A stretch of DNA of 64,000 bases, taken from NCBI RefSeq assembly GCF_011766325.1, contig NZ_BLLG01000003.1, positions 1 to 64,000 on the forward strand, read 5' to 3'. The DNA comes from Streptomyces pacificus (GTDB lineage: Bacteria > Actinomycetota > Actinomycetes > Streptomycetales > Streptomycetaceae). The first letter of the stretch is position 1. Every line of letters begins with the position of its first letter. The translations under genes and the position numbers were made by a program. This document shows, one piece after another, positions 52,329 to 62,100 of the stretch. The notes under the pieces are model-generated. The model saw only the letters and a list, made by a program, of their open reading frames with translations. It made no database searches and was not told where the DNA came from.

Positions 52329-54526
52329 TGGCTGACGCGGGACTCCCGGTTGGGAAGGGTCCGGGTGGCGAGGACGCCAACGTACTGGACCGACTCGACC
52401 CCGTCGTCCTGCACCACATCGTCAACACCCTCGGCTGGCCCGATCTGCGCCCCCTGCAGCGGGCGGCGATCACGCCGCTCATGGCGGGCCAGGACGCCGT
52501 ACTGCTGGCTCCGACGGCGGGGGGCAAGACCGAGGCGGCCTGCTTCCCCCTGCTGTCGGCGATGACCGAGCAGAAGTGGACCGGCGCATCGGTGCTGTAC
52601 CTGTGCCCGCTCAAGGCACTCCTCAACAATCTGGTCGGCCGGGTGGACGCGTACGCCCAGTGGCTGGGGCGACGAGCCGTGCTCTGGCACGGCGACACCA
52701 AGGAGTCGGCCCGGCAGCGCCTCCGGGCCGAGGCGCCGGACATCCTGCTGACCACGCCCGAGTCGCTCGAAGCGATGCTGATCGGCGTCAAAACCGACCA
52801 TGCCCGCCTGCTCGGAAGCGTCCGGGCCGTCGTCGTCGACGAAGTGCACGCGTTCGCGGGGGACGACCGGGGATGGCATCTGCTCGCCGTGCTCGAACGG
52901 CTGGAGCGGGTCACCGGACGGCCCATCCAGCGCGTCGGGCTCTCGGCGACCGTCGGCAACCCGGCCCAGTTGCTGCACTGGCTGCAAGGCGCGGGCGCCG
53001 GCAGCCGCACCGGCCAGGTGGTCGCACCCGAAGTGCACCTGCCGGCCACAGGCGGCAGCGGAAGCGGCGACAAGACGAGTCCCGAGCCGACCGGAAGGCC
53101 CGCGGGCGAAGTGGAACTCGACTACGTCGGCTCCCTCGACAACGCGGCCAGACTCATCGCGGCGCTGCACCGAGGAGAGAAGCGGCTCGTCTTCTGCGAC
53201 TCCCGCCGCCAGGTCGAGGAGCTGGGCGCGGCGCTCCGCGCGCGCGAGGTGACCGTCTTCCTGTCCCACGCCTCGCTCTCCGTCGATGAACGCACCCGCT
53301 CCGAGCAGGCGTTCGCCGAGGCCCGCGACTGCGTCATCGTCTCCACGTCAACCCTTGAGCTCGGCATCGACGTCGGTGACCTGGACCGCGTGATCCAGAT
53401 CGACTCACCGGCCTCCGTCGCCTCGTTCCTGCAGCGCGTCGGCCGCACCGGACGGCGGCCCGGCACTGTGCGGAACTGCCTTCTCCTCGCCACCCGCAAG
53501 GAGACACTGCTTCAGGCGGCGGGACTGCTGCTGCTGTGGTCGCGGGGCTGGGTGGAACCGGTCGTCCCCCCGCCGGAACCGCGCCACCTGGTGGCCCAGC
53601 AACTGCTTGCCGTCACCCTCCAACAGCACAAGCTCGGCGACCGGTTGTGGGACCGGCAGTGGAACGGCCTCGCCCCCTTCGACAAGTCGGCCGCCCCCAT
53701 CCTGCGCTTCCTCGCCGAGGAGGGCTTCCTCGACAGCGACGGCGGGCTGCTGTTCGTCGGTCCCGAGGCGGAACGCCGCTTCGGCAAACGGCACTTCATC
53801 GAACTCACCGCCTCCTTCGCCGCACCTCCGCAGTTCACCGTCCTGTCCGGACGCACGGAGATCGGCCGCACCGACCCGAGCGTGCTCACGGAGGAACGCC
53901 CCGGTCCCAGGCGACTTCTGCTCGGCGGACGCAGCTGGCAGGTCACCTACATCGACTGGCTGCGCAAACGCGTCTTCGTCGAACCGGCCGACGGCGGCGG
54001 CATCGCCAAGTGGATGAGCGGCGGCGTGGTGGGGCTCTCGTACACCCTGACGCGCGCCATGCGGGAGGTGCTGCTGGGCGCCGACCCGCCGGTCTCCCTC
54101 ACCCGGCGTGCGCAGGCCTGCCTGGCCGGACAGCGCGACCTCGACGCACCCGGCACCGTCCACCCGGACGGCACGTTGATCACGCGCGTGGGCGCAGATG
54201 TCCGCTGGTGGACCTGGGCCGGCTACCGCGCCAACGCCACCCTGGCGGCCACCCTCCGGCCGGTCGCCGACCCCCTGCAGCGGCCCGCCGACGGCTGGCT
54301 GCGCCTGCGCGAGGACCTCACCCCGGCCGAATGGCGGGCGGCCCGTGGGAACGTCGGCGGCAACCTCGTCCTGCCCGACGTGGACCGCCGGGCGGTACGC
54401 GGCCTGAAGTTCTCCGCCGCCCTCCCCGAACACCTCGCCGTGGCCACGGTGGCGGCCCGCCTGGCCGACTTCGACGGCGCCCGCTCGGCGCTCGGTGAGC
54501 GGGTGCGCTTTCAGCACGACGGCTGA
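52325..54526 (+). CDS. brxHI: BrxHI, BREX type 2 Lhr-like DEAD/DEAH helicase
   Basis: A 733-aa protein from a GTG at 52325 (ATG at 52328 is an alternative). Helicase motifs appear in order: Walker A APTAGGKT (62-69), the DEVH box VVVDEVHAF near 170, GLSATVGNP near 205, then VIVSTSTLELGIDVGDLDRV and QRVGRTGRR. The C-terminal 300 residues are a helicase-associated domain of the Lhr type. It is the last gene of the type 2 BREX set. A strong terminator follows. Confidence 0.92.
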   Translation: MMADAGLPVGKGPGGEDANVLDRLDPVVLHHIVNTLGWPDLRPLQRAAITPLMAGQDAVLLAPTAGGKTEAACFPLLSAMTEQKWTGASVLYLCPLKALLNNLVGRVDAYAQWLGRRAVLWHGDTKESARQRLRAEAPDILLTTPESLEAMLIGVKTDHARLLGSVRAVVVDEVHAFAGDDRGWHLLAVLERLERVTGRPIQRVGLSATVGNPAQLLHWLQGAGAGSRTGQVVAPEVHLPATGGSGSGDKTSPEPTGRPAGEVELDYVGSLDNAARLIAALHRGEKRLVFCDSRRQVEELGAALRAREVTVFLSHASLSVDERTRSEQAFAEARDCVIVSTSTLELGIDVGDLDRVIQIDSPASVASFLQRVGRTGRRPGTVRNCLLLATRKETLLQAAGLLLLWSRGWVEPVVPPPEPRHLVAQQLLAVTLQQHKLGDRLWDRQWNGLAPFDKSAAPILRFLAEEGFLDSDGGLLFVGPEAERRFGKRHFIELTASFAAPPQFTVLSGRTEIGRTDPSVLTEERPGPRRLLLGGRSWQVTYIDWLRKRVFVEPADGGGIAKWMSGGVVGLSYTLTRAMREVLLGADPPVSLTRRAQACLAGQRDLDAPGTVHPDGTLITRVGADVRWWTWAGYRANATLAATLRPVADPLQRPADGWLRLREDLTPAEWRAARGNVGGNLVLPDVDRRAVRGLKFSAALPEHLAVATVAARLADFDGARSALGERVRFQHDG

Positions 54527-54694
54527 TCGCGCGAACGGGAGGGCGCACCGGACTGGTCGGGCACCGGACTGGTCGCGCACCGTGCGCCGGAGCCTTCCCC
54601 GGTGGACCGTGCGGCGCACGGAGCGCCGCGCCGCACGGATCGCGGAGCGCCGCGCCCGGTTGCCGCTCGCGCCCTGGGCCGGTTGCCGCTCGCG

Positions 54695-54736
54695 CCCCGG
54701 GCGGGAACGGCCGCTGCGGACGGTTCCCGCCCGGGG
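54695..54736. terminator. Bidirectional terminator between brxHI and the GH15 gene
   Basis: Arms CCCCGGGCGGGAAC (54695-54708) and its complement (54723-54736) pair perfectly over 14 bp with a 14-nt loop. It lies 10 bp past the stop of the minus-strand GH15 gene and about 170 bp past brxHI, between convergent genes. Confidence 0.8.
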
Positions 54737-54746
54737 GAGTGCGGGC

Positions 54747-56606
54747 TCAGCCCAGCGCCCGGTCCAGGCTGAACGCCGCGCTGATCAGCGAGAGATGGGT
54801 GAACGCCTGCGGGAAGTTGCCGTTCTGCTCGCCCGTGCGGCCGATCTCCTCCGCGTACAGGCCGAGGTGGTTGGCGTAGGTGAGCATCTTCTCGAACGCC
54901 AGCCGCGCCTCGTCCGGGCGTCCGGCGCGGACCAGGGCCTCGACGTACCAGAAGGAGCAGATCGAGAACGTGCCCTCGGCGCCGCGCACGCCGTCCGGGC
55001 TGGCCTGCGGGTCGTAGCGGTAGACCAGGGAGTCCGAGACCAGTTCCTCGCCGAGGGCGTCCAGCGTCGCGAGCCACTTCGGGTCGGTCGGGGAGATGAA
55101 CTTCGCCAGCGGCATCATCAGCACGGCGGCGTCGAGGACGCTGTCGTCCTCGTGCTGCACGAAGGCGTGGCGCTCGGCCGACCAGCCGCGCTCCATGATC
55201 CGCCGGTAGATGCCGTCGCGCACGCCGCCCCAGTGCACCATGTCGGCGGGCAGTCCGCGGCGCCGGGCGATGCGCATGGCGCGTTCGATCGCCACCCAGC
55301 ACATCAGCCGGGAGTACAGGAAGTTCTTGCGTCCGCCGCGCGTCTCCCAGATGCCCTCGTCGGGCTGGTCCCAGTGCGCGCAGACCCACTCGACGATGCC
55401 GCAGACGCGGTCCCACTGATCGCTGGAGATCGGTTCGCCCCACTTGTCGTAGAGGTAGACCGAGTCGATGAGCGCGCCGTAGATGTCCAGCTGGAGCTGG
55501 TCCACCGCGTCGTTTCCGACCCGGACGGGGCTGGAGCCCAGGTATCCCTCGAGGTGGCGCAGTTCGCGCTCCGCCAGCTCCCGCCGGCCGTCGATGCCGT
55601 ACATGATCTGCAGGGGGCCTCCGTCGCCGTCGGAGACGCAGACGTACTCGGTGAGGAACCGCATGAACGCCTGCGCCTCGCCGGTGAAGCCGAGCCGCAG
55701 CAGGGCGTAGACGCAGAAGGCCGCGTCGCGCACCCAGACGTAGCGGTAGTCCCAGTTGCGCTCGCCGCCGATCTGCTCGGGCAGGCTGGTGGTGGGCGCG
55801 GCGACGATCGCGCCGGTGGGGGCGTAGGTGAGCAGTTTGAGGGTCAGTGCCGAGCGGTGCACCATCTCGCGCCAGCGCCCGCGGTAGCGCGACCTGGACA
55901 GCCAGCGCCGCCAGTAGTCCACCGTCGCCGCGAACGACTCCTCGGCCGTGGCGGTGGGACACGCCTGCGGAACCACGCCGCCGCCGAGCCGGTCGAGTGC
56001 GAAGACGGCGGTCTCCCCCTCGTGCAGCTTGAACAGCGACCACACGTCGCGGCCGTCGGTCTCCACCGGCACGCTGGAGGTGAGCGAGAGACTCGCCCCG
56101 GGTGACTCGAAGACCGGGCACCCGCCTTCCCTGCGGACGGTGTGCGGCGCTGCCCCGTAGTCGAAGCGCGGCGCGACCAGGGCCCGGAAGGGCAGCGAGC
56201 CGCGGACGCAGACCACCCGGCGGATCAGCCGGTGCCGGTCGGCCTCGCGCGAGTCGTCGGTGATCGGCATGAAGTCCTGGATCTCGCCTACCCCGTCCTC
56301 CGCGAAGAAGCGGGTGATGAGCACATTGGTGTCGGGGAAGTAGAACTGCTTCGTCCGGGCCGGGACGTCCGGCGCCAGTTCGAAGCGGCCGCCCCTCTCG
56401 GCGTCGAGGATCGACGCGAAGACGCTGGGCGCGTCGAAGCGGCCGCAGCAGTACCAGTCGATGGTGCCGTTCGTCCCGACGAGGGCGGCGCTGCGCAGGT
56501 CTCCGATCAGGCCGTGCTCGGAGATCGGCAGGTAGCGGGGGGTGCCGGCGCCTCCGGGGGCGCCCGTTCCACCGGTGGCCTCGTACGCCGTCGACTCAGC
56601 AGCCAC
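54747..56606 (-). CDS. Glycoside hydrolase family 15 (glucoamylase/trehalase-like)
   Basis: A 619-aa protein; I chose the GTG at 56606 (VAAESTAYEATGGTGAPGG), which follows GGAGGA by about 6 nt; a GTG at 56627 is also in frame. The N-terminal beta domain has YLPISEHGLIGDLRSAALV and GTIDWYCCGRFDAPSVFAS. The (alpha/alpha)6 barrel shows NWDYRYVWVRDAAFCVYALL, HWDQPDEGIWETRGG (probable general acid Glu) and EGTFSICSFWYVEAL (probable base). No signal peptide, so cytoplasmic; family members cut alpha-glucosides or trehalose. Common in Streptomyces. Confidence 0.9.
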   Translation of the reverse strand: MAAESTAYEATGGTGAPGGAGTPRYLPISEHGLIGDLRSAALVGTNGTIDWYCCGRFDAPSVFASILDAERGGRFELAPDVPARTKQFYFPDTNVLITRFFAEDGVGEIQDFMPITDDSREADRHRLIRRVVCVRGSLPFRALVAPRFDYGAAPHTVRREGGCPVFESPGASLSLTSSVPVETDGRDVWSLFKLHEGETAVFALDRLGGGVVPQACPTATAEESFAATVDYWRRWLSRSRYRGRWREMVHRSALTLKLLTYAPTGAIVAAPTTSLPEQIGGERNWDYRYVWVRDAAFCVYALLRLGFTGEAQAFMRFLTEYVCVSDGDGGPLQIMYGIDGRRELAERELRHLEGYLGSSPVRVGNDAVDQLQLDIYGALIDSVYLYDKWGEPISSDQWDRVCGIVEWVCAHWDQPDEGIWETRGGRKNFLYSRLMCWVAIERAMRIARRRGLPADMVHWGGVRDGIYRRIMERGWSAERHAFVQHEDDSVLDAAVLMMPLAKFISPTDPKWLATLDALGEELVSDSLVYRYDPQASPDGVRGAEGTFSICSFWYVEALVRAGRPDEARLAFEKMLTYANHLGLYAEEIGRTGEQNGNFPQAFTHLSLISAAFSLDRALG

Positions 56607-56936
56607 GGGTCGTCCTCCTTGCCCCACGGCAGATACGCCCGTACCTCGTTTCCCATAGTAGGCCGCTTGGGGAGGCGGGGCCGGGGAGCGCGAGGGGGGC
56701 GGGCACGAGGTGAGGCGTCGAGGGCGGGGATGCCTGAGTGAGTGCCGGGGGCGCCGGGGGTGCTGGGGGCGCCGGGGCCGCTGGGGAGCGCAGGGCGGGT
56801 CCGGGGGCCGGGGAGCGCGGGCGGGCCGGGGAGGAGGGTCCGGCGCCGGGTCTGCGGCCCGGACGGTGTCACCGTGGGTGGAGTGACGGTGACACCGCGC
56901 CGCGGTCCGGCCCGCGGGCCGGCGGGGGACCGTGCG
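56607..56936. other. Intergenic, GH15 promoter region and G-rich repeats
   Basis: This 330-bp gap between two minus-strand genes should hold the GH15 promoter; TACTAT on the minus strand (56655-56660) could be a -10 box. From about 56738 to 56790 there is a G-rich repeat of GGGGGCGCCGG/GGGGGTGCTGG type. No gene is supported. Confidence 0.4.
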
Positions 56937-57401
56937 TCAGAACACGAACGGGCCCGGGTCCTGCGGAGAGGTGGCGTGGCAGGTCACGCTGATGCCGAAC
57001 ACCACGACCGTGAGGGATGTGGCCTCAAGGCTGTCGCCCGCGGCGACCGTGCCCGTCAGCGGTCCGGTGGAGACCGTGCCGCCGGCCGGGATCGCCGGAT
57101 TGGCCTTGCCGGTGAACGTCGTCGTGTCGGAACCGTTCTTCGTCAGGGTGAGGGTCGAGGCGATGGAGTTGGCGGCGAGGGGGAAGGGCGACTTGATGGC
57201 CGTGGTGGACAGGTTGATCGTGGCCGCGGTGCCGTCCTGGGTGGCCGTGAGGGAGCCCGTACCGGATCCGAACGAGCTGCATTCGAACGACATGGTCGCC
57301 GCCGTGGGTTCGACGGCAGTGGCGGCCGGGGCCAGGGCGAGCGAGCCGAGGGCCGCCGCGGTGAGCAGGGCCGTGCCTGTGCCGAGACTGCGGTGCTTCA
57401 T
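56937..57401 (-). CDS. Small secreted protein
   Basis: A 154-aa protein from the ATG at 57401 (MKHRSLGTGTALLTAAALGS). A Sec signal peptide is clear: basic start, hydrophobic core, and a likely cut after APAATA (about residue 30). The mature part is Thr/Ser/Gly-rich, probably beta-sheet, with two Cys (SFECSS and SVTCHA) that could form a disulfide. No family was recognised. Single gene. Confidence 0.75.
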   Translation of the reverse strand: MKHRSLGTGTALLTAAALGSLALAPAATAVEPTAATMSFECSSFGSGTGSLTATQDGTAATINLSTTAIKSPFPLAANSIASTLTLTKNGSDTTTFTGKANPAIPAGGTVSTGPLTGTVAAGDSLEATSLTVVVFGISVTCHATSPQDPGPFVF

Positions 57402-57747
57402 CTGGGTCCCGCCTTCGTGTGGGGGCAACGGGGTGGCGTCACCGACCGCCGCTGACCGCGCGGAACCGTCTGCCGGCTCGCGGGGACTGATGGGCCGTCA
57501 GTGACGGTTGTCATTGGTGCAGCAACTCCCGGAGAAAGCAAGCGCGCGGGCGTAGATCGTTGATATCTGTGGACCATTTCCAGCCTCCGGTGCGTGCGCC
57601 CGCCCGCCCGCCCCGAGGCTTCCCGGCTCCCGGCCAGGGCACCTGCCCCGTCTCCGTCTCCGCCCTCGCCTCTGTCCCGTCTCCGCCCCAGCCCCGGCCG
57701 CTTCAGCCTCGTCCGCCCCAGCCCCGGCCGCCTCAGCCCCGGCCGCG
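57402..57747. other. Intergenic region, promoter of the secreted gene and tandem repeat
   Basis: The 346-bp gap lies upstream of the minus-strand secreted-protein gene. From 57686 to 57760 it holds about four copies of an 18-20-bp unit (CCCCGGCCGCCTCAG type) that run into the end of the SDR gene. No gene is supported. Confidence 0.5.
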
Positions 57748-58503
57748 TCAGCCCCGGCCGATGTACGGCATCGACGTGGCCATCACCGTCGCGAACTGCA
57801 CGTTCGCCTCCAGGGGCAGCTCCGCCATGTGCAGCACCGTCCGGGCCACGTCGTCCGCGTCCATCACCGGCTCGGGGGCGGTGCGGCCGTCGGCCTGGAG
57901 GACGCCCGTCTCCATACGGGCCGTCATCCGCGTGGCCGCGTTGCCGATGTCGATCTGGCCGCAGGCGATCCGGTAGGGGCGCCCGTCCAGGGACAGCGAC
58001 TTGGTGAGTCCGGTGACGGCGTGCTTCGTCGCCGTGTACGCCACCGAGTGCGGACGCGGTGCGTGTGCGCTGATGGAGCCGTTGTTGATGATGCGTCCGC
58101 CCTGCGGGTCCTGGTCCTTCATCACCCGGAACGCGGCCTGGGCACAAAGGAACGAACCCGTCAGATTGACGTCGACGACATGACGCCACGCCTCGTAGGG
58201 CAGGTCCTCCAGGTGCACCCCACCCGGCCCGAACGTGCCCGCGTTGTTGAACAGCAGGTCCACTCGCCCGAACCTCTCCCGTGCCGCGGCGAAGAGCGCC
58301 GTGACGGCGTCCGGGGACGTGATGTCCGCCGGGACGCAGAGGACGTCCGCTCCGGCGGCCAGCGAGGCGGTCTCCTGCAGTGCCTCCGCCCGCCGGCCCG
58401 CCAGCACCACCGACCAGCCCGCGCCCGCGAACGCCAGCGCGACGCTGCGCCCGATGCCCGATCCGGCGCCCGTGACCACGGCGCTTCTCCGTTGTACGTT
58501 CAT
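57748..58503 (-). CDS. Short-chain dehydrogenase/reductase
   Basis: A 251-aa protein from the ATG at 58503 ([20 protein letters not shown]). The cofactor motif TGAGSGIG, the NNAG motif and the catalytic Ser-Tyr-Lys set ([10 protein letters not shown] and [10 protein letters not shown]) are all present. AGRRAEAL after the second strand suggests NADP preference. It should oxidise or reduce a hydroxyl or keto group on an unknown substrate. Divergent from the PhoD gene. Confidence 0.9.
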   Translation of the reverse strand: MNVQRRSAVVTGAGSGIGRSVALAFAGAGWSVVLAGRRAEALQETASLAAGADVLCVPADITSPDAVTALFAAARERFGRVDLLFNNAGTFGPGGVHLEDLPYEAWRHVVDVNLTGSFLCAQAAFRVMKDQDPQGGRIINNGSISAHAPRPHSVAYTATKHAVTGLTKSLSLDGRPYRIACGQIDIGNAATRMTARMETGVLQADGRTAPEPVMDADDVARTVLHMAELPLEANVQFATVMATSMPYIGRG

Positions 58504-58637
58504 GGCGCCGCAGCGTACGGCAGAGCGGATTCCGCGGTTCTCATCCTCCCGACACGCGGATGTCGTGTACCGGACAATCCGTGGATGCCGGGGCCCGCTC
58601 CCCTGCGGAGAGACAACGTCCGCAAGGGGAGGGCCCG

Positions 58638-60269
58638 ATGACGACCGCACACCCGCACTCGGACGAACTCCGCGCCGCCGCCCGGCATCTGGGCCGCCGC
58701 CGTTTCATGACCGCCACCGGAGCCGCCGCCGCGCTCGCCTTCGCCGTCAACCTGCCGGCGGCCGGCACCGCGGCCGCCGGCGAACTCGAAGCCGTGAGAA
58801 TCACCGAGGACCCGTTCACGCTCGGTGTGGCGTCCGGAGACCCGCTGCCCGGTTCCGTACTGCTGTGGACCAGGCTCGCGCCGCGCCCGTACGAACCCGG
58901 CGGCGGACTGCCCGCCTCCCGCGTCCAGGTCCGCTGGGAGATCGCCCACGACGCCCGCTTCACCCGCGTCGTCCGGCGCGGACAGGCCACCGCCCACCCG
59001 GAGTTCGACCACACCGTCCACGTCGACGTCACCGGCCTCGACCCCGACCGCGTCTACCACTACCGGTTCCGCGCAGGACGCTGGACCAGCCCTGCCGGAC
59101 GCACCCGGACCGCACCCCGCCCCGGTGCCCGGATCTCCGAGCTGAGGCTCGCCGCCGTCTCCTGCCAGGCCTACCACGACGGGTACTACACCGCGTACCG
59201 GCACCTGGCGGACGAGGACCTGGACGTCGTCTTCCACCTCGGCGACTACCTCTACGAGTACGCCGTCAACGCCGCCGGCGGCGCCCGCAACCACACCGAC
59301 CGGCGCCTGCCCGCCCACTTCGACCGCGAGACCATCACCCTGGAGGACTACCGGCTGCGCTACGCCCTCTACCGCAGCGACCCCGACCTCGCCGCCGCGC
59401 ACGCCGCCCACCCCTTCTCCGTCACCTGGGACGACCACGAGACCGAGAACAACTACGCGGGGGACACACCGGAGAACGACGTCCCGCCGGAGGAGTTCCT
59501 GCTGCGCCGCGCCGCCGCGTACCGCGCGTACTGGGAGAACCAGCCGCTGCGCGGGCCCCAGCGGCCGTCCGGCCCGGACATGCGGCTCTACCGCCGGCTG
59601 CGCTTCGGCCGGCTCGCCCAGTTCGACATGCTCGACACCCGCCAGTACCGCTCGGACCAGGCGTACGGCGACGGCTGGCAGACCCCGGGACCGGAGTCCG
59701 AGGACCCGGCGCGCACCATGACGGGCGAGACGCAGGAGCGGTGGCTGCTCGACGGCTGGCGGGCCTCGGACGCACTCTGGAACGTGCTGCCGCAGCAGGT
59801 CGTGTTCGCCCGGCGGCGCAACGTCCCCGGGCCCGGCTCCAAGCTGTCGATGGACGCCTGGGACGGCTATCCGGCCTCCCGCGAGCGGCTGCTCGACGGC
59901 GCCGAGGCCGCCGGGATCGACAACCTCGTCGTCCTCACCGGCGACGTCCACGCCGGGTACGCGTTCGACCTGAAGAAGGACTTCGACGACCCGTCCTCGC
60001 GGACCGTCGGCGCGGAGTTCGCCGCGACGTCCGTCAGCAGCGGCAAGGACGGTGCCGACAAGCCCGCCAACTGGGACAACCTCACCCGGGCCAACCCGCA
60101 CCTGAGGTTCTACAACGGCCGCCGCGGCTATCTGACGATGACGCTCACCACCGGGCGGGCCCGGGCGGACTTCCGTACGGTCTCGGCGGTGACCACTCCC
60201 GGCGCACCGGTCACCACGGCCGCGTCCTTCGTCACCGAGGCGGGTGATCCCGGCATCAGGCCGGTGTGA
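58638..60269 (+). CDS. phoD: Alkaline phosphatase D (PhoD family), Tat-exported
   Basis: A 543-aa protein from the ATG at 58638, preceded by GGGGAGGG. A Tat signal is visible at the N-terminus ([20 protein letters not shown]). PhoD motifs are [20 protein letters not shown] and [11 protein letters not shown]. PhoD is an extracytoplasmic Fe/Ca phosphodiesterase/phosphatase used to gain phosphate and usually controlled by PhoP. I could not identify a clear PHO box in the 134-bp upstream gap. Confidence 0.9.
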   Translation: MTTAHPHSDELRAAARHLGRRRFMTATGAAAALAFAVNLPAAGTAAAGELEAVRITEDPFTLGVASGDPLPGSVLLWTRLAPRPYEPGGGLPASRVQVRWEIAHDARFTRVVRRGQATAHPEFDHTVHVDVTGLDPDRVYHYRFRAGRWTSPAGRTRTAPRPGARISELRLAAVSCQAYHDGYYTAYRHLADEDLDVVFHLGDYLYEYAVNAAGGARNHTDRRLPAHFDRETITLEDYRLRYALYRSDPDLAAAHAAHPFSVTWDDHETENNYAGDTPENDVPPEEFLLRRAAAYRAYWENQPLRGPQRPSGPDMRLYRRLRFGRLAQFDMLDTRQYRSDQAYGDGWQTPGPESEDPARTMTGETQERWLLDGWRASDALWNVLPQQVVFARRRNVPGPGSKLSMDAWDGYPASRERLLDGAEAAGIDNLVVLTGDVHAGYAFDLKKDFDDPSSRTVGAEFAATSVSSGKDGADKPANWDNLTRANPHLRFYNGRRGYLTMTLTTGRARADFRTVSAVTTPGAPVTTAASFVTEAGDPGIRPV

Positions 60270-60501
60270 GCCGGGCGGGTCGTGGCCGTGGCGCGGGCGG
60301 CCGGGCGGTTGGCGGCCGTTGGGCGGGGTCCCGGATCCCGGATCCCGGACCCCGGACCCCGGACCCGGGGCGCGGGGAGTCCGGAGAGCGGGGTGCGGGG
60401 TGCGGGGAGCAGGGAGAGCGAGGTGCGGAGAGCGGGGAGGGTCTGGCCCGTGCCGGACGAGCTGAGACCATGTGGGGCGACGACCAGGACAGGAGCTGTC
60501 G
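60270..60501. repeat. GC-rich repeats between phoD and the transporter
   Basis: This 232-bp gap contains tandem units of CCCGGATCCCGGACC (about 60327-60367) and of GCGGGGTGCGGGGAGC (about 60370-60440). An AGGAGC ribosome site for the next gene lies at its end. Confidence 0.6.
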
Positions 60502-61884
60502 ATGCCGGAGAGCGGCCCCACCACCCCAGAGCACATATCCCCCTCCGCATCGGGACGGGCCCAGGTCCCGGCAACGGCGGTCCCGGCCCCGCCCCGCCCC
60601 CCGCTGGAGACCGTGCCGTCCGCCGCCGTGGCCGCGCGCCGGGCCGGCCTGCTCGTCACCCTGGTGCTCGGCGGCCTGACCGCGCTTCCGCCGCTCTCGA
60701 TGGACATGTACCTCCCCGCGCTCCCGGAAGTCACCGGCGACCTCCGCGCGCCGGCCGCGACCATCCAGCTCACCCTCACCGCCTGCCTCGCCGGAATGGC
60801 CCTGGGCCAGCTCGTCGTCGGTCCGATGAGCGACAGATGGGGCCGCCGCCGGCCGCTGCTCGCCGGCATGGCGGTGTACGTGGTGGCGACCGCGGCCTGC
60901 GCCTTCGCGACCGGAGCCGAGATGCTGATCGCCTTCCGGCTGCTCCAGGGCCTGGCGGGGGCGGCCGGGATCGTGATCGCCCGGGCCGTGGTGCGCGATC
61001 TCTACGACGGCGTGGAGATGGCCCGCTTCTTCTCGACGCTGATGCTGGTCTCCGGGGTGGCCCCGATCGTGGCGCCACTCATCGGCACCCAGGTCCTCCG
61101 GGTCACCGACTGGCGCGGGGTCTTCCACGTCCTCGCCGCCATCGGACTGCTCCTCACCCTCGTCGCGGCGAAGTGGCTCCACGAGACGCTGCCCCCCGAG
61201 CGGCGCCACAGCGGCGGCGTCCGCCACGCACTGCGCACCATGCGCGCTCTGGCCGCCGACCGGGTGTTCACCGGGTACACGCTGACGGGCGGTCTCGCGT
61301 TCGCCGCGCTCTTCGCCTACATCGCCGCCTCCCCGTTCGTGGTGCAGAGCCTCTTCGGCGCTTCGCCCCAGACGTTCGGCCTGCTCTTCGCCGCCAACTC
61401 CGTCGGCCTGGTCGCGGTGGGCCAGATCAACGGAAAGCTGCTGGTGGGCCGGGTCAGCCTGGACAAGGTCCTGGGCGTCGGCCTCGCGGTGATCGTGCTG
61501 GCGGCGCTGGCGCTGCTGCTGGTCACGGCCGGCGTCTTCGGCGAGACGGGGCTCCTCCCGGTGGCTGCGGGACTCTTCGTCCTGATGTCGGCGATGGGCG
61601 TCACCCTGCCGAACACCAACGCCCAGGCCCTGACCCGCGCCCCGCACGCCGCCGGATCGGCGTCCGCGCTGCTCGGCACGTCCTCCTTCCTGATCGGGGC
61701 CATCGCCTCCCCGCTGGTCGGCGTCGCGGGCGAGACGACGGCGGTGCCGATGGCCGTCGTCCAGCTGGTGTGCGCGCTGGGCGCACTGGGCTGCTTCCTG
61801 GCGCTGTGCCGGCCGTGGCGTACGGAGGGCCGGGTACGCCCGGGGCGTAGGGCGAGTGAGGTACGCGTGCGTACGCGTGCGTAG
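60502..61884 (+). CDS. Multidrug exporter, Bcr/CflA subfamily of MFS
   Basis: A 460-aa protein from the ATG at 60502 (MPESGPTTPEHISPSASGRA), 5 nt after AGGAGC. About 12 membrane segments start at residue 45. The family motifs are SMDMYLPALPEVTGDL in helix 1 and GPMSDRWGRRRPLLAG between helices 2 and 3. The N-terminal 45 residues are Pro/Ala-rich. It should export drugs such as bicyclomycin- or chloramphenicol-like compounds by proton exchange; the substrate is not predictable. Confidence 0.88.
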   Translation: MPESGPTTPEHISPSASGRAQVPATAVPAPPRPPLETVPSAAVAARRAGLLVTLVLGGLTALPPLSMDMYLPALPEVTGDLRAPAATIQLTLTACLAGMALGQLVVGPMSDRWGRRRPLLAGMAVYVVATAACAFATGAEMLIAFRLLQGLAGAAGIVIARAVVRDLYDGVEMARFFSTLMLVSGVAPIVAPLIGTQVLRVTDWRGVFHVLAAIGLLLTLVAAKWLHETLPPERRHSGGVRHALRTMRALAADRVFTGYTLTGGLAFAALFAYIAASPFVVQSLFGASPQTFGLLFAANSVGLVAVGQINGKLLVGRVSLDKVLGVGLAVIVLAALALLLVTAGVFGETGLLPVAAGLFVLMSAMGVTLPNTNAQALTRAPHAAGSASALLGTSSFLIGAIASPLVGVAGETTAVPMAVVQLVCALGALGCFLALCRPWRTEGRVRPGRRASEVRVRTRA

Positions 61885-62100
61885 GGAGTGGTACCCGGGC
61901 CCGGCGCCGCCGGGCACGGGTGGCCCGGCCGGAGTGGAAGGGCCCGCGTCGCAGGCCGGGCGCGGCGCGCGGTGGACGAGTCGGCGCGGTGGACGAGCGG
62001 CCTCCGGCCTTCCGGCTCCCGCGCGGCCCGGGGACCGGCCCGGGTACGGGGCCGGGCGCGGGTACGGGGACGGGGACGGGGACGTGCCTAGAATTCGCCG

